This document shows, piece after piece, positions 1-9,151 of a stretch of DNA of 64,000 nt; within the stretch, counting starts at the first letter, position 1; every line of letters starts with the position of its first letter. Below the pieces are notes generated by a model, which was given only the letters and a program-made list of their open reading frames with translations, searched no databases and was not told the DNA's origin. The DNA lies in the NCBI RefSeq assembly GCF_020217465.1, contig NZ_CP084115.1, forward strand, positions 744,001 through 808,000. Direction: 5' to 3'. The translations under genes were made by a program, and so were the position numbers. The stretch is from Cobetia amphilecti. GTDB lineage: Bacteria > Pseudomonadota > Gammaproteobacteria > Pseudomonadales > Halomonadaceae.

Positions 1-297
1 GGCTTGCTGTGACTGGTGGCTCAAGGCGTCGAATATCCTGATAGTGATGAGTGACGATGATGCTTGGCGATGAGGGGCAGCCGCGATGGCGGATGCACGC
101 GCTCGATGCACGGGGCGTTCTACCCGCCACGGCGCATGACGGCGCCATTTCAGTGTCAATGGTGACGCGTTGCCGAAGTCTCAAGAGAGCTTAATGCGCG
201 ATGGCCGTACAGGGCAATTGTCCTGTACGGCCAGCGTGGCTATCTGCTTGATAGTGGGGGCTGATGGCGCCTCGTCAATGTCGTGAGCGACGAGCGA
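1..297. other. intergenic region downstream of miaB
   Basis: I see no convincing complete gene here. The main feature is the perfect hairpin at 202-233. On the minus strand a TTG at position 24 opens a frame that runs off the window edge (L S H Q S Q Q A). Because a phoH/ybeZ gene commonly follows miaB on the same strand, this could be the 5' end of such a gene, but eight codons cannot establish that. Confidence 0.5.
202..233 (-). terminator. perfect 12-bp hairpin after miaB
   Basis: The arms TGGCCGTACAGG (202-213) and CCTGTACGGCCA (222-233) are perfectly complementary around an 8-nt loop. It lies about 65 bp past the miaB stop. There is no good T-run on either side, so intrinsic termination is plausible but not proven; it could instead be a processing or protein-binding hairpin. 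Confidence 0.45.
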
Positions 298-1647
298 TCA
301 ATAGCGGTAGGGCGAGCTGAGCTCACCGCGCAGCGAGTTGGGGTAGGCCTCGGTGATCTCGACATCCACCAGGTAGCCGATCAGCTCGGTCGGGTTGGCG
401 GCGCGGAAGTTGACCACCCGGTTGTTCTCGGTGCGCCCGGACAGCAGGCCCGGGTCACGCGGCGAGAAGCCGGAGACCAGGATGCGCTGGGTGGTGCCGA
501 CCATCTTGCGACCGATCTGCATCGCCTGCTGGTTGATGCGCTCCTGCAGGATGAGCAGGCGCTCCTTCTTCACCTCTTCCGGAGTGTCATCTTCCAGATT
601 CGCCGCCGGGGTGCCCGGACGCGCGGAGTAGATGAAGCTGAAGGAGTGATCGAAGCCGATCTGGCCGATCAGGTCCATGGTGTCCATGAAGTCCTGATCG
701 GTCTCGCCCGGGAAGCCGACGATGAAGTCGGAGGAGAAGCTGATGTCCGGACGCAGCGCGCGGATGCGTTCGAGCTTGTCGATGTAGAGGTCACGCTCGT
801 GGCCGCGCTTCATGGCCGCCAGGATGCGGTTGGAGCCCGACTGCACCGGCAGGTGCAGGTGGCTGACCAGCTCCGGGATCTCACCGAAGGCCTCGATCAG
901 CGAGTCCTTGAACTCCAGCGGATGCGAGGTGGTGAAGCGGATGCGGTCGATGCCCTCGACCTGCGCCACGCAGCTGATCAGCTCGGCGAGGTCGATCTCC
1001 TCGCCCAGCTGGTTGAGACCGGCGTAGGCGTTGACGTTCTGGCCCAGCAGGTTGATCTCGCGCACGCCCTGGTCGGCCAGGTGGATGACTTCATCCATCA
1101 CCTTCTCGAAGGGACGCGAGACTTCCTCACCGCGGGTGTAGGGCACCACACAGAAGGTGCAGTACTTGGAGCAGCCTTCCATCACCGAGACGAAGGCGCT
1201 GGCACCGTCGCTCTTGGGCGCGGGCAGGTTGTCGAACTTCTCGATCTCGGGGAAGGTCACGTCGACCACGGAAATCTGCTTGAGGCTGTCGCGGCGGGTG
1301 TCGAGCATCTTCGGCACGCGGTGCAGGGTCTGCGGGCCGAACACCATGTCCACATGCGGGGCACGCTTGCGCAGGTTGTCGCCTTCCTGGCTGGCCACGC
1401 AGCCGCCGACGCCGATCACCAGCTCCGGGTTCTTTTCCTTGAGCTTCTTCCAGCGTCCCAGCTGGTGGAACACCTTCTCCTGCGCCTTCTCGCGGATGGA
1501 GCAGGTGTTGAGCAGGATGACGTCTGCTTCGGATTCGTCGCTGGTGACTTCCATCTGATGCGATTCGCCGAGCAGATCCGCCATGCGCGCGGAGTCATAC
1601 TCGTTCATCTGGCAGCCGTGAGTCTTGATGAAGAGTTTCTTCGCCAT
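298..1647 (-). CDS. miaB: tRNA-2-methylthio-N6-dimethylallyladenosine synthase
   Basis: This radical SAM methylthiotransferase converts i6A37 to ms2i6A37 in tRNAs that read UNN codons, in the cytosol. The N-terminal UPF0004 domain carries the three auxiliary-cluster cysteines C12 (THGCQMN), C49 (LNTCSIRE) and C83 (GGCVASQ). The radical SAM CxxxCxxC motif is C159, C163, C166 (GCSKYCTFC), and a TRAM domain closes the protein. The open frame extends upstream to 1986, but the start at 1647 ([11 protein letters not shown]) matches the family and gives 449 residues, the usual length. It is transcribed alone here, with a candidate -10 (TATACT on the minus strand near 1861-1866) far upstream. Confidence 0.96.
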   Translation of the reverse strand: MAKKLFIKTHGCQMNEYDSARMADLLGESHQMEVTSDESEADVILLNTCSIREKAQEKVFHQLGRWKKLKEKNPELVIGVGGCVASQEGDNLRKRAPHVDMVFGPQTLHRVPKMLDTRRDSLKQISVVDVTFPEIEKFDNLPAPKSDGASAFVSVMEGCSKYCTFCVVPYTRGEEVSRPFEKVMDEVIHLADQGVREINLLGQNVNAYAGLNQLGEEIDLAELISCVAQVEGIDRIRFTTSHPLEFKDSLIEAFGEIPELVSHLHLPVQSGSNRILAAMKRGHERDLYIDKLERIRALRPDISFSSDFIVGFPGETDQDFMDTMDLIGQIGFDHSFSFIYSARPGTPAANLEDDTPEEVKKERLLILQERINQQAMQIGRKMVGTTQRILVSGFSPRDPGLLSGRTENNRVVNFRAANPTELIGYLVDVEITEAYPNSLRGELSSPYRY

Positions 1648-2481
1648 TGCCTTGTGTGAACGCTCTGAGCTGCGCGCCCGGGCTTCGTGCGCCTCGCGCC
1701 CGGGCACATGATGGCGGCGGGCAGCGTCAGCGGTCAGGAGAAGCGGGCGCGACTTGTAATGAATGAGCCCCGGCGCCGATGGCTGGCCGGGAATCGAGGG
1801 CGCGACGATACTGTGCCAAGCGGCACGCTGATCGGGTCGAGGCCAAAATCGGGACGGCACAGTATAGGAGTCTGCCGGCCATGCGGCCAGCCCTGTCGCA
1901 TCGCTGTCAGCAATGAGGAGGATGCCTGCCAACCACCGGTTCAGCCTGATGGTGGCTGTGGTATCCTCACGAGAAAGCCCGCGCATGCCCTGACGCTACA
2001 ACAGGGGCTTGGCATGTTTCATAGTTATCAGGCAGGTGTTGCGCAACGCACATCAGGCTGTCAATGGCTTGATTTGTTGAGGTTTTCATGCCGATAGCCC
2101 GGCTGCCTGAGCTGGTTAAAATTTGATCGATTTGTTGGCGGGGCAGGCATTTCGCCGTGCGCAGACCTGCCCCTTTGAGGTTGTCCCAAGACTTATCCAC
2201 AGAAAGTGTGGATGTCTGAAGACACTGAAATGACAGTCTCGGATTTTTCTCGCGGCAATTTCGTTACCGTACGTCCAAGCGCGACAGCGATGCCAGGCAG
2301 GACGCCTTGCATTGCGCAACCTGGCAGACACCGCATGGGCAGACAGGGCGAGCCTTCCTTCGCCCAAAAGCGGTCGATCATGTTCGGCATGTGGGGACGC
2401 AGGATTCAGCGCGCTTGCTCCTTGTGCCCACACGCCTGACACGGTCGGCTTACGCCCTTAGACAGCCATGAAGAACACGAT
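1648..2481. other. 830-bp noncoding spacer between divergent miaB and SH3-protein gene
   Basis: No frame in this stretch looks coding; the short open frames lack recognisable domains and good start signals. It holds a 10-bp inverted repeat with arms ATACTGTGCC (1808-1817) and GGCACAGTAT (1856-1865). Each arm contains a -10-like hexamer facing outwards. A DnaA-box-like dyad lies at 2193-2213. The size is large for this compact region, so a small RNA or extended regulatory region is possible. Confidence 0.5.
2193..2213. promoter_or_regulatory. DnaA-box-like dyad
   Basis: TTATCCACA at 2193-2201 is a perfect match to the DnaA-box consensus. It overlaps a 7-bp dyad, ATCCACA / TGTGGAT, with a GAAAG loop, so the second half is a degraded inverted box. 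A single 9-mer can occur by chance, and binding is only an inference. Confidence 0.3.
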
Positions 2482-3180
2482 ATGACGCGATTCTCCATTA
2501 CCAGCACCCCTTCATCTTTCGGCCTCCTGTCACCCCGATCGCCGTGTTCGACGCTTGCGCGCTCACTGCGCCGTGTGGTGCTGGGGGCTGGCGTCGCCGG
2601 CAGCCTGCTGCTGGGCGCACCGCTGGCCAATGCGGCCACCGACCGCTGGGTCGCCGATGACCTCACCACCTTCGTGCGCAGTGGCCCGACGGATGGCTAC
2701 CGCATCGTGGGCACGGTGGAAGCCGGCCAGCCGGTCGAGCTGCTCGAGGTCCAGAATGACTACAGCAAGATCCGCACCGCCAGCGGTGACGTGGTGTGGA
2801 TTCCCTCCGCTGACCTGCAGGACACCCAGAGCGTCAATGCCCGGGTGCCCGAGCTGAGCGCCAGGGTCAAGGAATTGACTGCCAAGCTCGATGGCATCAA
2901 TGAGGAGTGGGAAACCCGTGTCGAGGACATGAAGACCGGCCTCGAGACGCGTCAGGCGCGCATCGAGGAGCTTGAGCAGGCCAGCAACAGCCAGTCAGCC
3001 GAGCTTGCTCAGGCGCGCAGCAAGATGCAGGACATGGAAACCAAGCTCGATACCAAGAAGCAGGACCTGCTGATGCGCTACTTCATGTACGGCGGTGGCG
3101 TGGCGGGTGTCGGCCTGCTGGTCGGCCTGATCGTGCCGCACCTGCCGCGTCGCAAGAAGAAGCGTCACGGCTTCCTGTAA
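2482..3180 (+). CDS. TIGR04211-type SH3-domain, coiled-coil membrane protein
   Basis: The 232-residue product has an N-terminal export signal (hydrophobic VVLGAGVAGSLLLGAPLANA ending near residue 52). A bacterial SH3 domain follows at about 53-115 (DDLTTFVRSGPTDGYRIVGTVEAGQPVELL). A Glu/Lys-rich coiled coil spans about 120-195, and a single transmembrane helix near 200-222 precedes a basic tail (RRKKKRHGF). This is the layout of the YgiM/TIGR04211 family of envelope proteins of unclear function. The C-terminal helix probably anchors it in the inner membrane with the SH3 domain in the periplasm. It stands alone, divergent from miaB. Confidence 0.8.
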   Translation: MTRFSITSTPSSFGLLSPRSPCSTLARSLRRVVLGAGVAGSLLLGAPLANAATDRWVADDLTTFVRSGPTDGYRIVGTVEAGQPVELLEVQNDYSKIRTASGDVVWIPSADLQDTQSVNARVPELSARVKELTAKLDGINEEWETRVEDMKTGLETRQARIEELEQASNSQSAELAQARSKMQDMETKLDTKKQDLLMRYFMYGGGVAGVGLLVGLIVPHLPRRKKKRHGFL

Positions 3181-3220
3181 GGCATCCCGGTAACCGATAG
3201 CAGAGGGAGTGCGCCAGCTC

Positions 3221-3892
3221 ATGTCGGCACAAGACACGACGATGGACGCGACGCCGGCCAGTGACCCTTGGCTGGCGCGATGGCAGGAAGGGCGGATCGG
3301 CTTTCATCTGCCCGCCACGCATTCGGCGCTGGAGCGCTGGTGGCCGCGGCTTGAGATCGCGGCGGGCGCCAAGGTGCTGGTGCCGTTGTGCGGCAAGAGT
3401 CTCGACATGCGCTGGCTGGCGGCGCAGGGCTATCCGGTGCTGGGCATCGAGCTTGCACGCCAGGCCTGTGAGCAGTTCGTCGCCGAAGGCGCCGGGGATG
3501 TCTCGCGCTATCGGCTGGAGCACTTCGAATGCTTCCGCCAGGGCATGGTCGAGCTGTGGTGCGGAGACTTCTTCCACTTCCATATCGACCATGTCGATCA
3601 TCTGGACGCCTTCTATGATCGCGCCGCGCTGATCGCCTTGCCGTCGGCCACCCGGCAGCGCTACGCCTTCCATCTGGCGCAGCTGCTGCCCCCGGGCGCG
3701 CGTGGCCTGTTGATCAGTCTCGAGCGGCAGACGGAGCAGCATCAGGGCCCGCCGTTCCATGTCGCCGAAGACGAGATTCGTCAGCTTCTGAGCGCCAACT
3801 TCACGCTTGAGGTGCTGGAGCGTCGCGCCCCGGATGAGCGCGGTTTGCGTGAGACGGTATGGAGTCTGGTGCGCAAGGGACCGCGTCGCTGA
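3221..3892 (+). CDS. tpm: thiopurine S-methyltransferase
   Basis: This is a cytosolic SAM-dependent methyltransferase of the TPMT family; bacterial members methylate thiopurines and selenium or tellurium oxyanions. The N-terminal motif WLARWQEGRIGFH and the SAM-binding segment KVLVPLCGKSLDM (about 51-63) are diagnostic, and GIELA and DRAALIALP segments follow. The ATG at 3221 gives 223 residues and has GAGGGAG at 3203-3209 upstream; a GTG at 3209 in the same frame overlaps that site and is less likely. The gene begins 40 bp after the SH3-protein gene and may be co-transcribed with it. A bidirectional terminator follows. Confidence 0.9.
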   Translation: MSAQDTTMDATPASDPWLARWQEGRIGFHLPATHSALERWWPRLEIAAGAKVLVPLCGKSLDMRWLAAQGYPVLGIELARQACEQFVAEGAGDVSRYRLEHFECFRQGMVELWCGDFFHFHIDHVDHLDAFYDRAALIALPSATRQRYAFHLAQLLPPGARGLLISLERQTEQHQGPPFHVAEDEIRQLLSANFTLEVLERRAPDERGLRETVWSLVRKGPRR

Positions 3893-3917
3893 CGACTCAG
3901 GGGTGACCTTGTCAGTC

Positions 3918-3951
3918 AGGTCCAGTCTTCTTGAAGGTCCAGTCCTCATGA
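3918..3951. repeat. 17-bp imperfect tandem duplication
   Basis: Two 17-bp copies, 3918-3934 and 3935-3951, each begin AGGTCCAGTC and differ at two positions. They sit just beyond the tpm stop and abut the terminator stem. Confidence 0.75.
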
Positions 3952-3990
3952 AAAACGCCACCGCCGCCCAATGGGCGGCGGTGGCGTTTT
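3952..3990. terminator. bidirectional intrinsic terminator
   Basis: A perfect 18-bp stem (AAAACGCCACCGCCGCCC and its complement) closes on an AAT loop, with A and T runs at its two ends. It lies between convergent tpm and the YajG-like gene and can serve both. Confidence 0.9.
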
Positions 3991-4005
3991 CGTTGGTGGC
4001 GAGCT

Positions 4006-4057
4006 GCTGATCGAACTTGCTGATCGAGCTTGCTGATCGAACCTACTGGTCGAGCTG
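4006..4057. repeat. 13-bp tandem repeat over a stop codon
   Basis: Three 13-bp units of the type GCTGATCGAACTT (4006-4018, 4019-4031, 4032-4044) are followed by a decayed fourth. They run across the stop codon (4043-4045) of the lipoprotein gene on the minus strand, so its last codons derive from the repeat. Confidence 0.8.
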
Positions 4058-4648
4058 GCGGATCAGCGTAGTGTCCTGGAAAGCGCGAGTCAGCGCATCG
4101 CCGATCACCTCAGAGACCATCTCGGTGTTCTTCTCCTGGCTCGGCTTGAGGGCATAGCCCTGATCACGCGTCGCGGTATAGCTGCCGGTATAGCGCTGCT
4201 TGCCGGACACGGCGACGGCCTTGATCACGCCATTGAGTGTCGCGGTATCGGTGATCAGGCCGCCACGCTTCACGCCATAGGCCAGCTCGGTCAGCGAGAT
4301 GGTCAGCTCTGCTGCGCCCTGGTTGGCCTGCTCGGCGGACACCGGCACGAAGCCCATGCGGCGCAGGGCGCTGACGGTCTGGGCCTCAAGCTTGGGTGTC
4401 AGGTCGCCGGTCGGCACGACCAGATAGCTTGAGGCATTGGTGGCGCCATCGCGAGAGCCGATGCGCTCTGACGGACGCTCATCGAGCACATCCACCACCA
4501 CCTGTTGCCCGTGGCCGACCACACCCATCTCGCCGACCTGCGGATTGACGTACAGGCGTTGCGGGCTGGTGCCGCAAGCGCTGAGAAGTGCCGCCGTGGC
4601 GATCAGTGCCACGCTCATGCAGGTGGTGCGCAACTTGTGCATCATCAT
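4043..4648 (-). CDS. YajG-family lipoprotein
   Basis: The 201-residue protein starts with a lipoprotein signal (hydrophobic VALIATAALLSAC, lipobox LSAC, Cys about 25) and should be an outer-membrane-anchored lipoprotein. The mature part resembles the YajG family (YVNPQVGEMGVVGHGQQVVVDV and VVPTGDLTPKLEAQTV segments), whose molecular role is not known. Several Met codons cluster at the start, so the exact initiation codon is uncertain by one or two residues. It is a single gene convergent with tpm, and its stop lies inside a 13-bp tandem repeat. Confidence 0.8.
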   Translation of the reverse strand: MMMHKLRTTCMSVALIATAALLSACGTSPQRLYVNPQVGEMGVVGHGQQVVVDVLDERPSERIGSRDGATNASSYLVVPTGDLTPKLEAQTVSALRRMGFVPVSAEQANQGAAELTISLTELAYGVKRGGLITDTATLNGVIKAVAVSGKQRYTGSYTATRDQGYALKPSQEKNTEMVSEVIGDALTRAFQDTTLIRQLDQ

Positions 4649-4829
4649 CGGGGTTCCTGGGCCTGAGGCCGGTTGTCATGGGAGTCATCTCGGCCATCCG
4701 TTGCCAATATCTCGCCTGCAGCGCGGGATGGCCGGAGCGCAATGGCGCGAGTATAGGGCCAGAATGGCGCACGGGCGTAGTGGAAATTCAGGCTCACGGC
4801 TGTCCTCTGCAAGCGACAGTGGTCGAGGT

Positions 4830-4871
4830 ATGGCCCATAGCCCATGGCTCATAGCTCATGGCTCATGCACC
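4830..4871. repeat. 14-bp tandem repeat at MFS gene end
   Basis: Three 14-bp units of the form ATGGCTCATAGCTC start at 4830, 4844 and 4858. The third contains the stop codon (4863-4865) of the MFS gene on the minus strand. Confidence 0.75.
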
Positions 4872-6146
4872 GTCGACGCGTCTGCTCAAGGCCAGCAGGC
4901 CCAGCAGCGGGCCGGGCAGCAAGGCCAGCAGCAGCAGGCTGCCGTGGCCGACGATCAGCGGCGTGAGCAAGGCGATCGAGACCAGCGACAGGCTGAAGCC
5001 GAAGGCATTCATCATCGCCAGGGCGCTGGCCTGCAGCTCGACCGGGGTGCCGCCCGCGGCGAGTGCCGAGAACTGCGGCGAGTCGATCACGGCCAGAAGG
5101 CTCCACAGCGCCAGCAGTGCCAGCAGCACGCCGTAACTGGCCTCAAGCTGCGTGGCGGCGACGAAGACCAACGTCAGCGTCACCGAGCCGGCGAGCCCGA
5201 GACGCGCCACCCACAGACTGCCGCGACTGCGCGAGAGCCAGCCCCCGATGACACAGCCGGGCGCGCCGATGGCGATCACCAGGAAGCTATGCCAGGCCAG
5301 GGTGGCAGGAGAGAGCGTCACGCCTGTCGCGCTGGCCATCTGGGTCAGCAGCAGAGGTGTCAGCGCCCACAGGGTGTACAGCTCCCACATGTGGCCGAAG
5401 TAGCCCAGTGCGCCGCGCACGAAGCCGGGATATTGCCAGGCCGCCAGGCCTCGAGTGGCACGCGTGAGAAAGGTGTTGCGGCCGTCTTTCGCCGCTGGTG
5501 CTTGACGGGGCGCCGAGGTGGCTTTGGCCACCGGTGGGGCCAGCATGGCGACCAGACCGGCACCGACGATGGCCAGCAGCGAGGCGGTGCTGATGGCCGC
5601 GCCCCATGGCAGCTGCATGCCTTCGCCCTGTTGCAGTGCGGCCAGCGCATGCGGCAGCCCGGTGCCAAGCACCAGCATGCCGACCAGCCAGGCGAGTGCG
5701 GCACCGGCACGGTCCGGTGCGGTCTGCACCATCAGCTTCAAGCCGATGGGGTAGATGCCGGCCAGTGCCAGCCCCGTCAGCACGCGCAAGCCTGAGGCGC
5801 TCAGTAGTCCCGGCGCGATCAACAGCGCCAGATTGGTCAGCGCGCCCAGCACGCAGGAAGCCATGAACAGATGGCGCGCCGCGAAGCGGTCCGCCAGGCC
5901 GGCAAGCCCCAGCACCAGGGTGCCGACGATGAATCCGCCCTGCACCGAGGAGGTCAGCTGGCCGAGTGCCGCGGCGCTATCGCCGGCGAAGTCCCAGCTC
6001 GCCAGCATCGGCGTGAGTACTGCATTGGGGGTGAACCACAGGCTGGTGCCGAATAGCTGCGCCAGGGCGATCAAGGCGACCGGATAGCGGTTGGCCCATT
6101 GCCGCCAGCCAGAGATGGGCGGCGTGAGTGACTTGGTTGAGGACAC
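4863..6146 (-). CDS. MFS transporter
   Basis: This 427-residue polytopic inner-membrane protein has about 12 hydrophobic segments in two halves separated by a short hydrophilic loop (about residues 213-232). That is the layout of the major facilitator superfamily. Recognisable pieces are the N-terminal VALIALAQLFGTSLWFTPNA and the first cytoplasmic loop with LADRFAARH. The substrate cannot be read from sequence. It is monocistronic, upstream of the YajG-like gene in the same direction. Its 3' end lies in a 14-bp tandem repeat. Confidence 0.85.
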   Translation of the reverse strand: MSSTKSLTPPISGWRQWANRYPVALIALAQLFGTSLWFTPNAVLTPMLASWDFAGDSAAALGQLTSSVQGGFIVGTLVLGLAGLADRFAARHLFMASCVLGALTNLALLIAPGLLSASGLRVLTGLALAGIYPIGLKLMVQTAPDRAGAALAWLVGMLVLGTGLPHALAALQQGEGMQLPWGAAISTASLLAIVGAGLVAMLAPPVAKATSAPRQAPAAKDGRNTFLTRATRGLAAWQYPGFVRGALGYFGHMWELYTLWALTPLLLTQMASATGVTLSPATLAWHSFLVIAIGAPGCVIGGWLSRSRGSLWVARLGLAGSVTLTLVFVAATQLEASYGVLLALLALWSLLAVIDSPQFSALAAGGTPVELQASALAMMNAFGFSLSLVSIALLTPLIVGHGSLLLLALLPGPLLGLLALSRRVDGA

Positions 6147-6193
6147 GAGGGCACCTTGTAGGGCTGATGGCGTGATGGCACGGCAAGACGCGA

Positions 6194-6219
6194 ACGGGCG
6201 ACACCGAAGTGTCGCCCGT
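6194..6219 (-). terminator. hairpin with UUCG loop downstream of ggt
   Basis: An 11-bp perfect stem (ACGGGCGACAC / GTGTCGCCCGT) is closed on the minus strand by C(TTCG)G, an extra-stable tetraloop. It lies about 90 bp past the ggt stop. The T-run is weak, so termination is likely but not certain. Confidence 0.6.
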
Positions 6220-6311
6220 CACAGATAGCCCGCCCCAACAATGGGGTCAAGGCGTCATTGATGGGGCAGCTCGGCGATGCGATGCAGAGACTACCCCGTC
6301 GTAGCCATCGT

Positions 6312-8072
6312 CTACAGCCCCATGGCCGAAGAGGTGGAGCGACGCGGGTCAGCACCGCCGTAGAAGGTGCCGTCGTCGATCATGATCGACTGGATGGCGC
6401 CCATGGCGTCCTTGGTCACCACCTTGTGGCCCATCGCCTCGAGCAGACGGATGGTGTCCTTGCTGATGCCTGCCTCGATGCGAATCTCGTCCGGCAGCCA
6501 CTGGTGGTGGATGCGCGGTGCGCTGACCGCCGACTGGATGTTCATGCCGTGGTCGATCACGTTCATGATCACCTGCAGCGTAGTGGTGATGATGCGCGAG
6601 CCGCCGGGGCTACCGGTGACGAGGAAGTTCTTGCCATCCTTCATCACGATGGTCGGGCTCATGGAAGACAGCATGCGCTTGTTCGGCTCGATCTTGTTGG
6701 CGACGCCACCGATCAGGCCATAGGCATTCGGCACGCCCGGCTTGGCGGAGAAGTCATCCATCTCGTTGTTGAGCAGGAAACCTGCGCCATCGACCACGAT
6801 GCCGGAGCCGTAGCTGAAGTTGATGGTGTAGGTATTGGAAACGGCCAGACCATTGCCATCGGCAATCGAGAAGTGGGTGGTCTGATTGGACTCATACGGC
6901 TGCGGCTTGCCGGGCTTGACCTCACTGGAGGGCGTTGCCTTGTCGAGCTCGAACTGGGCGCGCAATTCCTTGGCGTAGTCCTTGGAGATGATGCCCGACA
7001 GCGGCACATCAACGAAGTCGGTGTCGCCCAGATACTCGGAGCGGTCGGCGTAGGCGCGGCGCATCGCTTCTGCCATCACGTGGATAGTGGCGGCGGAATT
7101 GAAGCCCATCGCCTGGATGTCATCGCCTTCGAGCATGTTGAGAATCTCGACGATGTGCGCGCCGCCGGAGGAGGGCGGGCTCATCGAGAAGATGTCGTAA
7201 CCGCGGTAGGTGCCGTGGACCGGTTCGCGGATGGCCGGCTCGTAGGCCTTGAGGTCATCCAGCGTCATGATGCCGTCGTGGCGCTCCATCTCGGCGACGA
7301 TCAGCCGGGCGGTCTCGCCCTCGTAGAACTCGCGCGCACCATTGGCGGCGATGCGCTTGAGGGTCGCGGCCAGTTCCGGCTGCTTGAACAGCTCACCCGC
7401 TTGATAGTTGCTGCCATCCGGCTTGTAGAACACCTTGGCGGTGCTGTCCCACTTGGCCAGGCGGTCCTTGGCATCTCTCAAGCCCTTGGCGAAGCGTGTC
7501 GGAACCACGAAGCCGTCTTCGGCCAGCTTGATGGCCGGGGCGAGCGCCTGCTCGAGACTCAGGGTGCCGTAGTCTTCCAGCGCCTTGGCCAGGCCAGCGA
7601 CGGTGCCGGGCACGCCTGCCGCGCGGTGGGTGAAGCGCGACCACTCGGAGACCGCCTCGCCATTCTCGTCCTGGAACATCGTCTCGCTGGCCGCCGCCGG
7701 GGCCTTCTCGCGGTAATCGATGGCCACTACTTCGCCGGTCTTCTCATCCGACACCAGCATGAAGCCGCCGCCACCGATGTTGCCGGAGCGCGGCTGGGTC
7801 ACGGCCAGCGCGAAGCCTGCCACCACGGCGGCGTCGACGGCATTGCCGCCATCGGCCAGCACATCGCGTGCGACCTGAGAGGCCAGATAGTGGCTGGTCG
7901 CGACCATGCCGTGCTGACCTTCCTGGGGGTGGAAACGCTCGCCTTCCAGAATCGCGGAAGACTCGGCGAAGGCGGCGGGAATCGCCGTCGGTAGCAGACC
8001 GGCCAGCGGCAACAGTGCGGCGGCGGCCAGCGCCTTGAGATGTCTGCGGTTTGCGAGAGAGGTGTCGAACAT
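6312..8072 (-). CDS. ggt: gamma-glutamyltransferase
   Basis: This is a periplasmic N-terminal nucleophile hydrolase that cleaves glutathione and other gamma-glutamyl compounds or transfers their glutamyl group. The precursor of 586 residues has a signal peptide (about 1-37, ending PAAFA). It should self-process before T398 in NQTTHFS, which becomes the nucleophile of the small subunit. The GGGFML segment near the N-terminus and GSPGGSRI near the C-terminus are typical of the family, as is the length. It is monocistronic, with a plausible -10 (TATAAC) at 8096-8101 on the minus strand. Confidence 0.95.
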   Translation of the reverse strand: MFDTSLANRRHLKALAAAALLPLAGLLPTAIPAAFAESSAILEGERFHPQEGQHGMVATSHYLASQVARDVLADGGNAVDAAVVAGFALAVTQPRSGNIGGGGFMLVSDEKTGEVVAIDYREKAPAAASETMFQDENGEAVSEWSRFTHRAAGVPGTVAGLAKALEDYGTLSLEQALAPAIKLAEDGFVVPTRFAKGLRDAKDRLAKWDSTAKVFYKPDGSNYQAGELFKQPELAATLKRIAANGAREFYEGETARLIVAEMERHDGIMTLDDLKAYEPAIREPVHGTYRGYDIFSMSPPSSGGAHIVEILNMLEGDDIQAMGFNSAATIHVMAEAMRRAYADRSEYLGDTDFVDVPLSGIISKDYAKELRAQFELDKATPSSEVKPGKPQPYESNQTTHFSIADGNGLAVSNTYTINFSYGSGIVVDGAGFLLNNEMDDFSAKPGVPNAYGLIGGVANKIEPNKRMLSSMSPTIVMKDGKNFLVTGSPGGSRIITTTLQVIMNVIDHGMNIQSAVSAPRIHHQWLPDEIRIEAGISKDTIRLLEAMGHKVVTKDAMGAIQSIMIDDGTFYGGADPRRSTSSAMGL

Positions 8073-8318
8073 GAGAGGTGTCGGTTCCTGTTATCGTTAT
8101 AAGAGATGCGACATGACGCGTGCAGTGCGAGGAACATGCGCAGAAGGCCAGCGAGCTGCTCACTGGGCCGAGAGAACAGCTTAACTATCAGTTGCTAATG
8201 CACCAATTTCAACTTTGCACGGCAATATTCTTGTTGGCGTCTGATCTGGGAAGGGGATGAGGGCTTGGTGTGAGGGCGGCTTGAGGGTGTGAGTCGCAGT
8301 GGAGTGCCTGGCGTGGGC

Positions 8319-8346
8319 CGGCGGCGACGGATCGGCAGCGACGGAC
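8319..8346. repeat. 14-bp tandem duplication
   Basis: Two copies, CGGCGGCGACGGAT (8319-8332) and CGGCAGCGACGGAC (8333-8346), differ at two positions; a partial third follows. They lie in the spacer upstream of rpe. Confidence 0.65.
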
Positions 8347-8401
8347 CGGCAGGCTGGCGGTGCACATTCACACAGCGCCTGTCTTTTGTGAGAGGGTGGC
8401 G

Positions 8402-8407
8402 TAAAAT
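8402..8407 (+). promoter_or_regulatory. candidate -10 element for rpe
   Basis: TAAAAT lies about 32 bp before the rpe ATG. The matching -35 (near 8379-8385) is weak. Confidence 0.4.
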
Positions 8408-8439
8408 GCCTCTTCCACTTCTCGCTGGCGCCTGATGAC

Positions 8440-9147
8440 ATGTCTGAACTACTGCCGAATGACTTCAAGATTGCCCCGTCGATCCTCTCTGCTGACTTCG
8501 CCCGCCTGGGGCAGGAGGTCGAGGATGTGCTGGCCTCCGGGGCCGATATTGTCCACTTCGACGTGATGGACAATCATTACGTGCCCAACCTGACCATCGG
8601 GCCGATGGTGTGCAAGGCGCTGCGTGATTACGGCATCAGCGCCGAGATCGATGCCCACCTGATGGTCACGCCGGTCGACCGCATGATCGGTGACTTCGCC
8701 GAGGCCGGTGCCAGCTACATCACCTTCCATCCGGAAGCTTCCGACCACGTCGATCGCTCGCTGCAGCTGATTCGTGATGCGGGCTGCAAGTCCGGTCTGG
8801 TATTCAATCCGGCCACGCCGCTGTCCTACCTCGACTACGTGATGGACAAGGTCGACATGATCCTGTTGATGAGCGTCAACCCGGGCTTCGGTGGTCAGTC
8901 GTTCATCCCCGGTACCCTCGACAAGCTGCGTGAAGCGCGTCGTCGCATCGATGCCTCCGGCTACAACATCCGTCTCGAGATCGATGGTGGCGTCAAGGTC
9001 GACAACATCGCCGAGATCGCGCGTGCCGGTGCCGATACCTTCGTGGCCGGTTCCGCCATCTTCAATGCGCGCAGTGACAGCGATGCCAACCGCTACGACA
9101 GCGTATTGGCGAAGCTGCGTGCCGAGCTTGCCAGCGTGCGCAGCTGA
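8440..9147 (+). CDS. rpe: ribulose-phosphate 3-epimerase
   Basis: This cytosolic TIM-barrel enzyme interconverts ribulose 5-phosphate and xylulose 5-phosphate in the pentose phosphate pathway. The start [20 protein letters not shown] and the metal-binding and catalytic segments [30 protein letters not shown] and LEIDGGV are all present, and the 235-residue length is normal. It is followed 4 bp later by a GIY-YIG gene. In many relatives rpe is followed directly by gph; here the GIY-YIG gene and a reversed ndh intervene. Confidence 0.97.
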   Translation: MSELLPNDFKIAPSILSADFARLGQEVEDVLASGADIVHFDVMDNHYVPNLTIGPMVCKALRDYGISAEIDAHLMVTPVDRMIGDFAEAGASYITFHPEASDHVDRSLQLIRDAGCKSGLVFNPATPLSYLDYVMDKVDMILLMSVNPGFGGQSFIPGTLDKLREARRRIDASGYNIRLEIDGGVKVDNIAEIARAGADTFVAGSAIFNARSDSDANRYDSVLAKLRAELASVRS

Positions 9148-9151
9148 TCGC

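Larger units (their letters stand above)
8073..8439. other. divergent intergenic region ggt / rpe
   Basis: No gene seen. It contains a possible ggt -10 (8096-8101, minus strand), a 14-bp tandem duplication (8319-8346) and the rpe -10 element (8402-8407). Confidence 0.5.

Noticed and set aside
283-1659. 458-codon plus-strand open frame opposite miaB
   Set aside because: It is a shadow of miaB in GC-rich DNA; the His/Gly/Asp/Leu-rich composition is typical of antisense frames and no domain is recognisable.
1687-2097. 136-codon open frame in the miaB upstream spacer
   Set aside because: There is no ribosome site, no recognisable domain and an unusual composition; treated as chance.
6258-7994. 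578-codon plus-strand open frame
   Set aside because: It is antisense to ggt, which has a signal peptide and an intact catalytic Thr.
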